The notes under the pieces are model-generated. The model was not told the origin of the DNA. It saw nothing but the letters and a program-made list of their open reading frames with translations, and did not search any database. 64,000 bases of DNA, from NCBI RefSeq assembly GCF_001028175.1, contig NZ_AEJF01000131.1, positions 23,705 to 87,704 of the forward strand, read 5' to 3'. Of the stretch, positions 1 through 9,200 are shown piece after piece. Made by a program: the position numbers and the translations under genes. How positions within the stretch are numbered: the first letter of the stretch is position 1; each line of letters begins with the position of its first letter. The stretch is from Caballeronia mineralivorans PML1(12) (GTDB lineage Bacteria; Pseudomonadota; Gammaproteobacteria; Burkholderiales; Burkholderiaceae).

Positions 1-570
1 ACGGATAACGCGCTGACCTGGATCTCCCCAACCATAGCGGGCTTCGATGTCACCGGCATGGCCGCATTGCGCGACCCGGGCGACGGCAACGGCCTCAGCG
101 GATATTACGTGACGGCCAACTACACGCTCGATGCTTTGCAGTTGTCTTATGCACGGCAACAAACACACGGCGATACCGGCCTGCGCGCGAATTTCGCGGG
201 GGCGTCCTACCTGTTCGGTCCCGTGCGTGCGTACGTCGCGTTCTTCAACGGCGATGGCGGCAGTCCGCGCTATCACGACGACGGCATATCACTCTCTGCC
301 TCCTGGGCCGTCTCGCGCCAGGCTCGCGCGTCGCTGGGCTACGCGCACGCGCGCGATCGCAGCGGCCAGGGCAACAACGCCGACCAGTTCAGCGTCGCGT
401 TCGAATACACGCTGTCGCGTTCGCTACTGCTGTATTTCACTGCCGCCGATCTGGAGAATCGCGGAAACGCAGCGTTCACGCTGCGCGGCGTCAATGTGAC
501 AGGATTACCCGTGGCCTACCCGGGTGCGCCAGTGCGTGGCGTGCAGATCGGAATGATCGAACGATTTTGA
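1..570 (+). CDS. Gram-negative trimeric porin, C-terminal part
   Basis: This is the 3' end of an outer-membrane porin gene whose start lies before the window; the frame is open from base 1. The 189 visible residues alternate polar and hydrophobic/aromatic positions in short beta-strand-like segments and end in ERF, the terminal aromatic needed for BAM-dependent insertion of outer-membrane barrels. This fits the Burkholderia Porin_4 (OmpC-like) family, which forms 16-strand diffusion channels. The next gene begins 7 bases after the stop, so the two are probably cotranscribed. Substrate preference cannot be told from this fragment. Confidence 0.8.
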   Translation, partial: TDNALTWISPTIAGFDVTGMAALRDPGDGNGLSGYYVTANYTLDALQLSYARQQTHGDTGLRANFAGASYLFGPVRAYVAFFNGDGGSPRYHDDGISLSASWAVSRQARASLGYAHARDRSGQGNNADQFSVAFEYTLSRSLLLYFTAADLENRGNAAFTLRGVNVTGLPVAYPGAPVRGVQIGMIERF

Positions 571-577
571 ACTGAAA

Positions 578-1510
578 ATGCGCGTCAAACACGGTCTCGT
601 CATCGCGGTTCTGGCTTTTTACGGCGCGGCGCAAGCGCGTGCCGATGCTGGATTTTATGTCGATCCCGAGTCGGGTCCCGCACTATGGGCACGCGCTCAT
701 CCAGATGACCCGCGTGCAGCACGCATCACGGAATCGATTGCCAATGTGCCGATGGCGCGCTGGTTCGGCAACTGGAGCGGCGACGTTCGCACAGCCGTGA
801 GCCGTTTCGCCGGCAAGGCGAATGCCGCGCATCGGAAACCCATTCTGGTTGCCTACAACATCCCCAATCGCGACTGCGGAGGGGCGTCGGCGGGAGGGGT
901 TGCCGATGCCTCGGCCTATCGCGTGTGGATAGACTCGTTCTCACGCGGCGTGGGCAATCGACGGGCGCTGGTTATTGTCGAACCGGATTCGACAGCGCAA
1001 CTGGACTGCTTTAAGACCGCTGACGAGCGCGACGAGCGGCTCGATCTGCTGCGTTATGCGGTCTCGCGCTTTCGCCTCAATGCGCCGGCCGCGGACGTGT
1101 ATCTCGACGCCGGAAACGCATACTGGATTTCCGCGGCCGTCATGGCCACGCGGCTGAACGCTGCCGGCTTGAGCGACGCGAAAGGATTTGCCTTGAACGT
1201 GTCCAATTTCTATACGACCGAAGAATCGATGGCTTATGCGAACTCGGTGAACGCCGCTTTAGCGCAGCAGTTCGGCTACACCAAGCCGTTTGCCGTCGAT
1301 ACAAGTCGTAACGGGAATGGGTCGGATGGCCAGTGGTGCAATCCGCCTGGCAGGAAGATCGGCGCACGCACAGATGCCGTGTCGGACACGATGCTGCCGG
1401 TGTGGATCAAGGTCCCGGGAGATTCCGACGGCGCATGCGGGTCCGCTCCGACAACCCCCGCCGGGGCGTTCAGTCCGGAGCTGGCGGTCCGTCTTATCGA
1501 TGGCGACTGA
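578..1510 (+). CDS. Secreted glycoside hydrolase family 6 (endoglucanase/cellobiohydrolase type)
   Basis: The protein has 310 residues with an N-terminal signal peptide (about residues 1-22). It carries the hallmarks of GH6, the inverting beta-1,4-glucanases: YNIPNRDCGG near residue 88, VIVEPDSTAQLDC near 131 (the Glu-Pro-Asp segment holding the general acid Asp), YLDAGNAYW near 173, NVSNFYTT near 207, DTSRNGNG near 241 followed by WCNPPGRKIG, and WIKVPGDSDG near 274. The length equals one catalytic domain, and no carbohydrate-binding module or linker is visible. It starts 7 bases after a porin stop with only a weak ribosome site, suggesting translational coupling. Likely substrate is cellulose or another beta-1,4-glucan outside the cytoplasm. 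The family is confident; endo- versus exo-action is not. Confidence 0.9.
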   Translation: MRVKHGLVIAVLAFYGAAQARADAGFYVDPESGPALWARAHPDDPRAARITESIANVPMARWFGNWSGDVRTAVSRFAGKANAAHRKPILVAYNIPNRDCGGASAGGVADASAYRVWIDSFSRGVGNRRALVIVEPDSTAQLDCFKTADERDERLDLLRYAVSRFRLNAPAADVYLDAGNAYWISAAVMATRLNAAGLSDAKGFALNVSNFYTTEESMAYANSVNAALAQQFGYTKPFAVDTSRNGNGSDGQWCNPPGRKIGARTDAVSDTMLPVWIKVPGDSDGACGSAPTTPAGAFSPELAVRLIDGD

Positions 1511-1566
1511 GCCGGCGCCACTTCCCGTTCCGCGAGGGGACTCCGGCTCTATCGCCGCGCACCAAG

Positions 1567-2442
1567 TCACCCATGAAACGCGCCGCCCGACCGTACTGCT
1601 GCTACAGGCTCCGCGTCCGGATTGACTACCGCGATAATCTGCGCGCGCAATCCGTTTGACGCCGTGGACGAATCCAAAGCCTGAACGCGTGCTATCGATG
1701 TCGCACCCTGCTGATCGAGGAACACCCCATCGTCGGCCAGCGTCGTGCGTTGGATCCGATGTTCGCGATAAGGCCGGTCCTGCATCAACTCGAGCGTCAA
1801 CTTCTCTGGAAAGAAAATCTGACCGATATGCGAGACGTGCTCGCCTTTAAGCGATCCATCGCCGGCGCTTCCGGCAACTCGCACCTTGAAGTGAATGTGA
1901 TTGGTCCGCCCCGGATAGAAGCCGGGAAAGATCGTCTGGAAAACGACGTTTCCGTGTGTATCCGAGCGCTGCACGCCTCGTAAAAAAGTCAGTCGATCCG
2001 TGGGTTTGCTTGGCGGTGGCGGCGGCCGTCCATGCAGGTCCCCGGCTCCGGGCGGCGGTCCAAACGCGCCGGTGGGCATTGGCCCCGGCGGTAACGCGCT
2101 CTGCGTGGTCTTAGTAAATCCGGAGTAGACGCCAAGTGCATCGCAATGCCAGATATCGACGATGGCATTGGCAAGCGGCAAACAACGGCGCGCATCGACG
2201 AGCGCTATGTTGAGGAAGAGCGGAACACCCGCCCGTCCCTCGGTAATGTCGGACCTGAGCAGTTCGTCTTCAATGTAGTATGGACCGACCTCCTGCTCTG
2301 CACTTAGCAGGCATAAGCCGCTGCTGTGCGTGCTTTCGGCCGCTTGTGCGCTAGCCGGAAATCTCAGTGCGGCCCCCAGAGCAAGGCTGGTAGAAAGAAA
2401 ACGGCGACGCGCAATACGGGTCTTGCTAACCATCTGATTCAC
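1567..2442 (-). CDS. Exported intradiol ring-cleavage dioxygenase family protein
   Basis: The protein has 291 residues. The N-terminus has a twin-arginine-like signal (ARRRFLSTS, then a hydrophobic run ending ASAQA), so a folded metalloprotein is probably exported. The body matches the protocatechuate 3,4-dioxygenase/catechol 1,2-dioxygenase beta-sandwich: GPYYIEDELLRSDI near residue 53, VDIWHCDALGVYSG near 96 and FPGFYPGRTNHIHFKV near 170. The Tyr of GPYY and the Tyr, His and His of the last motif are the expected non-haem Fe(III) ligands. A proline/glycine-rich loop (about 120-145) interrupts the middle. Exported members have no settled substrate, so an aromatic catechol is only inferred. 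A second Met three codons inside could also be the start. It converges on the GH6 gene. Confidence 0.85.
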   Translation of the reverse strand: MNQMVSKTRIARRRFLSTSLALGAALRFPASAQAAESTHSSGLCLLSAEQEVGPYYIEDELLRSDITEGRAGVPLFLNIALVDARRCLPLANAIVDIWHCDALGVYSGFTKTTQSALPPGPMPTGAFGPPPGAGDLHGRPPPPPSKPTDRLTFLRGVQRSDTHGNVVFQTIFPGFYPGRTNHIHFKVRVAGSAGDGSLKGEHVSHIGQIFFPEKLTLELMQDRPYREHRIQRTTLADDGVFLDQQGATSIARVQALDSSTASNGLRAQIIAVVNPDAEPVAAVRSGGAFHG

Positions 2443-2681
2443 TTTTTATTGGCAGGAATAGCGCCCCGGCGGTTACAGTCCAGGCGCTCCGTCCGCACTA
2501 TAAGACGCCACGGATTTTCATTGGTTACCCTTCTTTTACGGGGCCTTAGGGGTCTCAAGCTGGCAAGCGCCCATGCCTCAACGTGCTGAAAGAATCGCTA
2601 AGATGCCGTAACACGGCCCGGGCGCGCATCGTTTATAGTCGCTTCGATTACAGCTTACAAAAGCTTGTCCAGGCTCAAGCC
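2443..2681. promoter_or_regulatory. Divergent promoter region, dioxygenase versus efflux regulator
   Basis: About 240 bases separate two genes read in opposite directions, so both promoters must lie here. A frame fused to the regulator extends upstream to 2583, but those 33 extra residues do not look like receiver-domain sequence. ATG 2682 gives the normal start of an OmpR-family receiver. No convincing operator repeat was found. Confidence 0.45.
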
Positions 2682-3422
2682 ATGTCCAACAGCGAAACCC
2701 GAATCCTTCTAGTCGACGACGACGCCGCGCTACGCGATCTGCTGCAGGCTTTTTTCGACGAACGCGGCCTCGCGGTCACGTTCCGGCAGGACGCGCACGA
2801 ACTGAATCAGGTGGTGATGCGCGAGCGGCCGTCGATCATCGTGCTCGACCTGATGATGCCGGGCATCGACGGCCTGACCGCGCTCTCGAGGCTGCGCGCG
2901 GACGGCGACAATACGCCGGTCATCATGCTCACGGCGCGTGCGGACGACATCGACCGTGTTATCGGCCTGGAAATGGGCGCCGACGACTACCTCGGCAAGC
3001 CCTTCATGCCACGCGAGCTGCTTGCGCGCATCCACGCCGTGCTGCGCCGGCAGGGAGCGGGCAGATCGCCAAGCCCGACCACTCACCGCTCCGAACCGGT
3101 GCGTTTCGGGCGCTTCGAACTCGACAACGACAGCCGCACGCTCACGCGTGACGGCGAGCCGCAGCGCCTCACCAACAGCGAGCTGCGCCTCCTCAACGTG
3201 CTCGTCCGCCACCCGATGGAAACACTGTCGCGAGCGCGGCTGCTCACGCTCTGGTACGGCACGCATGCGGACGTCACGGAGCGCGGCCTCGACGTGCCGA
3301 TCTGGCGCCTGCGCCAACTGATTGAAGAGGATCCTTCGCAGCCGCGCATCATCCAGACCATGCGCGGTATCGGCTATATGTTCGTGCCGCCCCGAGCCCC
3401 CGGCGACGCCCCTGATGCCTAG
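2682..3422 (+). CDS. OmpR-family response regulator of the RND efflux locus
   Basis: The protein has 246 residues: a CheY-like receiver (about 6-118), then a winged-helix DNA-binding domain (about 140-235). In the receiver the acidic triad DDD is at 12-14, the phosphoacceptor Asp is D56 in VLDLMMPG, the switch Thr is T84 and the conserved Lys is K106 in GKPF. The C-terminal half has the OmpR pattern LTNSELRLLNVLVRHP and a RGIGYMF wing. The ATG at 2682 was chosen because it places the first beta-strand right after the start. The stop overlaps the sensor kinase start by 8 bases, so the pair is coupled. Together with the downstream pump this is most likely the local activator of efflux genes. 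Confidence 0.92.
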   Translation: MSNSETRILLVDDDAALRDLLQAFFDERGLAVTFRQDAHELNQVVMRERPSIIVLDLMMPGIDGLTALSRLRADGDNTPVIMLTARADDIDRVIGLEMGADDYLGKPFMPRELLARIHAVLRRQGAGRSPSPTTHRSEPVRFGRFELDNDSRTLTRDGEPQRLTNSELRLLNVLVRHPMETLSRARLLTLWYGTHADVTERGLDVPIWRLRQLIEEDPSQPRIIQTMRGIGYMFVPPRAPGDAPDA

Positions 3423-4722
3423 GTTCCTGCGTCCCCTCAACAGCATCTTCGGCCGGCTCGCGCTGCTGTCGGTGGGCCTGCTCGTCATGATGCAACTGAC
3501 GTGGCTCGTGATCGTCGATCGCGAACGCGCCGTTGTAGAAGCGGATCACGTCAGCCGGCTGGTACGCCTGGTTCTGGATCCGGCGGCAAGCGCCGCCGAC
3601 GGTTCGAGCGAGCGTCTCGCCGCCGCGCTCGGCCTGCGTTATGTCGATGCCGGGCCGCAATCAACACCGCCCGGCTGTCCGCCGCCGTGCGCCGATACCC
3701 ACGGGCCATTCGAGACCGCCCTGCGCGCGGACCTGCCGCCGCAAAGCCGCGCGGTATTCGACCACACCGAGACGCTCATGTGGATACGCTACGGGCCGTC
3801 GTCGCGATGGCTCGTGATTCCTGCAGCTGTGCCCCCCATCAGCCGCCTGCTGAGCGCCAGTGCGCTCATGCTGTTCCTCGCGATTGCCATCGCGCTGCTC
3901 GGCGCGTGGCAGATCCAGAAGCCCGTGCTGAGACTCGCTCGGGCGGCGCGCGAATTCCGTCTGGGCCATCGTCCGCCGATGGTCCTCGCCAACGGTCCGT
4001 CCGAGGTAAAAGGGCTGATTGGTGACTTCAACGAAATGGCTCGCGAACTGAGCGACGCCGAACAGGAACGCGCGGTCATGCTGGCGGGTGTAGCGCATGA
4101 TTTGCGCGCGCCGATCACGCGTATCCAGGTCCGCGCGAACCTTGTTCCGAGCGCCACCGTGCGCGACGGCTTTTTCCACGACACCGAATCGCTGGCGCAG
4201 ATCGTCACGCAATTTCTCGACTTTGCCCGCGATACCGAAGCGGACACGCATGCGCCGTGGATTTCTGTCGATGCATTCTGCCGTGCGCACTACGCGGAAG
4301 CGGAAGCCGACGTCGACGGACGCGATGTGCTCGCCCGCGAGCCGCTCTTCGAACTCGACCTGCAGGCGGGCGACGACTTCCGTCTGCCGGCCGTAGAACT
4401 GGACCGGATGCTCTCGAACCTCGTAGAAAACGCCTTCACCTACGGCGCGCCACCGCTTTGCATCGCGACGTCGCGCGGCAACGGGCGTGACCGGCTGAGC
4501 GTGCGCGATCACGGTAAGGGCATGCCCGAAGCCCATTTCGCGCGGGCGCTCAGGCCCTTCGTGCGACTCGATCCAGCCCGCGGTGGCGACGCGCATTGCG
4601 GCCTCGGCCTGACCATCGTGCGGCGCCTTACGCGCCGTTACGGCGGCGACCTGTCGATGCACAATGCCGACGGCGGCGGCCTCGCCGTCGTGCTCGATTT
4701 CCCCTCGCGCACTCCCGCCTGA
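3415..4722 (+). CDS. Membrane sensor histidine kinase, partner of the upstream regulator
   Basis: The protein has 435 residues. Transmembrane helix 1 spans about 12-34, a periplasmic sensor about 35-143, and helix 2 about 145-166; a HAMP linker follows to about 220. The H-box VAHDLRAPITRIQ carries the phosphorylated His at 228. The N-box (NLVENAF, about 336), G1 (VRDHGKGMPE, about 363) and G2 (GLGLTIVRRL, about 397) complete the ATPase domain. It belongs to the EnvZ-like class often found beside RND pumps. The periplasmic part holds two close cysteines (C88 and C92) in a proline-rich stretch, a possible redox or metal-sensing feature, though this is only a suggestion. The start overlaps the regulator stop. 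Confidence 0.92.
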   Translation: MPRFLRPLNSIFGRLALLSVGLLVMMQLTWLVIVDRERAVVEADHVSRLVRLVLDPAASAADGSSERLAAALGLRYVDAGPQSTPPGCPPPCADTHGPFETALRADLPPQSRAVFDHTETLMWIRYGPSSRWLVIPAAVPPISRLLSASALMLFLAIAIALLGAWQIQKPVLRLARAAREFRLGHRPPMVLANGPSEVKGLIGDFNEMARELSDAEQERAVMLAGVAHDLRAPITRIQVRANLVPSATVRDGFFHDTESLAQIVTQFLDFARDTEADTHAPWISVDAFCRAHYAEAEADVDGRDVLAREPLFELDLQAGDDFRLPAVELDRMLSNLVENAFTYGAPPLCIATSRGNGRDRLSVRDHGKGMPEAHFARALRPFVRLDPARGGDAHCGLGLTIVRRLTRRYGGDLSMHNADGGGLAVVLDFPSRTPA

Positions 4723-4980
4723 TGACGCCGCTGCGACCTCCCGCGGCAACGTTACACCTCGTAATCAGTCACTAAGCCAGCGTAAGACGCTGCTCGTTAA
4801 GCTAGGGTTATCCCTTGCCGCTGGCATGGCGTTGCGCGGTTTTCTCCGGGCCTCGATGGCCTGGTCAAGCGCCTCTTGAGGCGACCCTCCTTCGCTTTCC
4901 CTCGCGTTTTTCGAAAGACCTGCGCATCGATGCTTGCCCGGCGGCCCTTTGTCGAACCTTGATCGAAGGATGCTCACCGC

Positions 4981-6195
4981 ATGACCAGAATCCGTAAGGT
5001 ATCCGTAGTGACTTCACGATCGCCGCGTGCGCTCATAGCCGTTGCCGCTGCCGCGTTTTCGCTCGCCGCGTGTGGCGACGGCGGCGCGCAGCGCCCTCCA
5101 CAGGGCGTTCCCGAAGTGGGCGTCGAGACCATCGCCCCACATCCGATCATGGCGAGTACTGAACTGTCCGGCCGCCTTTCCGCCATCCGCGTGGCCGATG
5201 TCAGGCCGCAGGTGCAAGGCATCGTCATGAAGCGGCTCTTCACCGAAGGCTCGATGGTCGCGGCGGGCGCGGTGCTCTACCAGATCGACCCGTCCAGCTA
5301 CCAGGCAAGTTATGACCAGGCCGTCGGGACGCTCGTGAAAGCGCAAGCCACGGCCGATGCCGCGCAAACGAAGGCGACGCGTTATACGGATTTATCGAAG
5401 ATAGATGGCGTGAGCAAGCAGGACTACGACGACGCGATTTCGTCGCTGCAGGAAGCGAAGGCCGACGTGGTCGCCGATCGCGCGGCATTAAAGACAGCCG
5501 CGATCAACCTGGGTTACACGAAGGTCATCTCACCGATAGCCGGGCGTATCGGCAAGTCGAGTGTGACCGAAGGCGCGCTCGTCACGGCCGTGCAGACCAC
5601 GGCGCTAGCCACCGTGCAGGCGACCAGTGAGATGTATCTCGATGTCACCCGTTCATCGGTGGACTGGCTGCGGTTGCAAAAGGAGTTCGCGAGCGGCCAG
5701 TTGCAGCAGGCCGGCAACGACGGCGCTGTCGTGCATCTCGTGATGGAAGACGGCAGTGAATATCCGCATGCCGGCAAGCTGCTGTTCTCGGATATTACCG
5801 TCGACGCCACCACCGGTTCGGTCACGCTACGCAGCGTGTTTCCGAATCCGGAGGGCGCGTTGCTGCCGGGCATGTTCGTGCGCGCGCGGCTCGACGAAGG
5901 CGTGAACCAGCAGGCGATCACGGTGCCGCAACTGGCGGTATCGCGTGCGTCCGACGGCTCGGCCAGCGTGCTCACAGTCGGCGCCGACAGCAAGGTCGTA
6001 CAAACGCCCGTGGCCGCCAACACGGCGAACGGTGCGGACTGGGTCATCACGAGCGGCCTTAAGGCCGGCGACCGGGTGATCGTGTCGGGTTCGCAGAAAG
6101 TGCGAACGGGTGCGCTCGTCAAGGCAGTCGAAAGCCCCTCTCCTTCCGATACCCCGGCTACAGCGGCCACGGCCGCGTCGGCCATCCGCAGCTAA
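4981..6195 (+). CDS. RND efflux periplasmic adaptor (membrane fusion protein)
   Basis: The protein has 404 residues and is a lipoprotein: the lipobox LAAC puts the acylated Cys at 31. The order is that of AcrA/MexA adaptors: a beta-barrel and lipoyl half-motif (VRPQVQGIVMKRLFTEGS, about 80), a coiled-coil hairpin (about 105-175), the second lipoyl half (SPIAGRIGKSSVTEGALV, about 182), then beta-barrel and membrane-proximal domains. It bridges the inner-membrane pump and the outer-membrane channel. A gap of 258 bases separates it from the kinase gene, enough for its own regulated promoter, and the pump gene follows after 12 bases. Closest by type to the HAE1 drug-efflux group. Confidence 0.95.
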   Translation: MTRIRKVSVVTSRSPRALIAVAAAAFSLAACGDGGAQRPPQGVPEVGVETIAPHPIMASTELSGRLSAIRVADVRPQVQGIVMKRLFTEGSMVAAGAVLYQIDPSSYQASYDQAVGTLVKAQATADAAQTKATRYTDLSKIDGVSKQDYDDAISSLQEAKADVVADRAALKTAAINLGYTKVISPIAGRIGKSSVTEGALVTAVQTTALATVQATSEMYLDVTRSSVDWLRLQKEFASGQLQQAGNDGAVVHLVMEDGSEYPHAGKLLFSDITVDATTGSVTLRSVFPNPEGALLPGMFVRARLDEGVNQQAITVPQLAVSRASDGSASVLTVGADSKVVQTPVAANTANGADWVITSGLKAGDRVIVSGSQKVRTGALVKAVESPSPSDTPATAATAASAIRS

Positions 6196-6207
6196 AGCGA
6201 GAACCTC

Positions 6208-9200
6208 ATGGCAGGCTTTTTCATCAACCGACCGATTCTCGCGTGGGTCATCGCCATCGTCATCATGATGGTCGGTGCAGCTTCCATCCGGACGTTACCC
6301 GTCGAGCAGTATCCGAGCGTTGCACCGGTCTCCGTGCAAATCACGGCGACCTATCCAGGCGCTTCCGCCGAAACCGTGGCGACCACGGTCACGCAGGTGA
6401 TCGAACAGAAACTGAGCGGCATCGACAACCTGCTGTACATGTCGTCTACCAGCAGCAACGCGGGAACGGCGACCATCACGCTGACCTTCCAGCAGGGCAC
6501 CAACGCCGACATCGCGCAGGTGCAAGTGCAGAACAAGGTGCAGCAGGCAACCTCCTCGTTGCCGCAAACGGTGCAGAACCAGGGCGTGCAGGTGGCGAAG
6601 GCGGCCAACGCGTTCCTGATGATCGTCTCGCTCTCATCCTCCGACGGCAGCATGAATTCCATCGATCTCGGCAACGTCATCGCCACGCAGATCGAGGACC
6701 CGCTGACCCAGATCGACGGTGTGGGTGACGTGACGCTGTTCGGCGCACAGCACGCCATGCGCGTGTGGCTCGACCCGGTCAAGCTGCAGTCGGTGGGCCT
6801 GACGGCAAGCGATGTCACCACGGCGATCACCAACCAGAACGTGCAACTGTCGGTCGGCCAGATCGGCGGTTCACCGTCGACGAAGGTGCAGGCGATCAAC
6901 GCCACCATCTCCGCGTCGAGCCTGCTCACCACGCCCGCGCAGTTCGGCTCGATCCTGCTGCGTGTGAACACGGACGGCTCGAAGGTCCTGCTAAGCGACG
7001 TCGCCCGCGTGGAAGTGGGCGGCGACGACTACAGCACGGATTCGCGGCTGAACGGCAAGCCCGCGGCGTCGCTTGCGGTCAAGCTCGCGAGCGGTGCGAA
7101 CGCAATGAGCGTCGCGAAGGCCGTGCGCGCGAAGCTCGACCAACTGACTCCGCAGTTGCCGCAGAGCGTGGTGGTCGACTATCCCTACGACACCACGCCG
7201 TTCGTGCGCATCTCGATTGAAGAGGTGGTGAAGACGCTGATCGAAGCGGTGATGCTGGTGTTCGTCGTGATGTACGTGTTCCTGCAGAACCTGCGGGCGA
7301 CGCTGATCCCGACCATCGTCGTGCCGGTTGCGCTGCTCGGTACGTTCGCGGTGATGTCGGTGGTCGGCTTCTCGATCAACGTGCTCTCCATGTTCGGGCT
7401 CGTGCTGGCCATCGGCCTGCTGGTGGACGACGCGATCGTGGTCGTGGAGAACGTCGAGCGCTTGATTGCGGAGGAGAAACTTTCGCCGCTGGAGGCGACC
7501 CGGAAAGCGATGAAGCAGATCACCGGGGCGCTTGTCGGCATCACGACCGTGCTGATCGCCGTGTTCATCCCGATGGCTTTCTTCTCCGGTTCCACCGGCG
7601 CGATCTACCGGCAGTTCTCGATCACCATCGTGGCGGCCATGCTGCTCTCCGTGTTCCTCGCGCTCACGCTCACCCCCGCGTTATGCGCGACGCTGCTCAA
7701 GCGTTCTGACGTGGAGCATCACGAGAAACGCGGCCTGCTCGGCTGGTTCAACCGCGTGCTTGCGCGCGGTACCGACCGCTACTCCGCGGGCGTATCGCGC
7801 GTGGTCGGCAAGCCGGTGCGTTACCTGGTGATCTACGCCTTGATCGCGGGTGTAGTCGTGCTGCTCTTCACAAAGTTGCCTTCGTCTTATCTGCCGGAGG
7901 AGGACCAGGGCATCATCATCACGTCGATCTCGACGCCGGTCGGCACGCCTTCCGCGAAGACACTCGAGACGGTGAAGCAGGTCGAAGCCTATTATCTCGG
8001 CCTGCCGCAGGTGGACAAGATCATCACGCTCACGGGCTTCAGCTTCAACGGCTCGGGCCAGAACAATGCCCTCGCGTTCGTCAAGCTCAAGGACTGGAGC
8101 ACGCGCCGCGGCAAGGACGGACAGGCGTCGTCGATCATCCTGCATGCCAACATGCATTTCGCGACCGCCGCGCGCGACGCGCAGATATTCGCGCTCAATC
8201 CACCGGCCATCCAGGAACTCGGCACGCAGAGCGGGCTCGACTTCGAGCTGGAAGATCGCGCGGGCCAAGGCCACGACAAGCTGATGGCCGCGCGCCGCGA
8301 GTTGATGGCGCTGGCCGCGAACAACAGCATGCTCTCGGGCATGCGTCCCGGCGGTCTCGACGATACCCCGCAGTTCCACGTCGATATCGATCGCGAGAAG
8401 GCCAGTGCGCTCGGGCTTTCCGTCGCCGATGTGAACGACACGCTGCAGACCGCGTTCGGCTCCACCTACGTGAACAACTACGTCGATACGGGCCGCATCC
8501 AGAAGGTCTACGTGCAGGCCGACGCGCCCTACCGGATGATGCCTGCGGACATCGGGCGCTGGTATGTGAGGTCGAGTACGAGCACGAGTACATCTACGTC
8601 CAGTACGTCCAGTACGTCCAGCACATCGAGCAGCAGCACGACCACGAGCACCACCAGCTACGACGGCCAGATGGTGCCCTTCTCGACCTTCTCCTCCGGC
8701 AAGTGGAGCTTCGGCCCGCCGCAGATCGAGCGCTTCAACCGCACGCTCGCGATGGAAATCACCGCGCAGACCGGCGCGAACGCCAGCACGGGCCAGGCGA
8801 TGGACGCTGTCGAAGCGCTTGTGAAGAAGCTGCCTGCGGGCTTTGGCATCGACTGGACGGGGCAGTCCTATCAGGAGCGCCTCGCGGGCTCGCAGGCGAT
8901 CTATCTGTACGCGATTTCGGTGATCGTCGTGTTCCTGTGTCTCGCGGGCCTCTACGAAAGCTGGTCCATTCCTATAGCGGTGATCCTCGTCGTGCCGCTC
9001 GGCGTGCTGGGGGCGCTGCTCGGCGCGCAACTCCGCGGGCTTCCCGACGACATCTACTTCAAGGTCGGGCTGCTGGCGACCATCGGCCTCTCGACCAAGA
9101 ACGCAATCCTGATCGTCGAATTCGCTAAAGACCTGCAAGCGCAAGGCCGCAGCCTGATCGACGCCACGCTCGAAGCCGCGCGCCTGCGCTTGCGGCCCAT

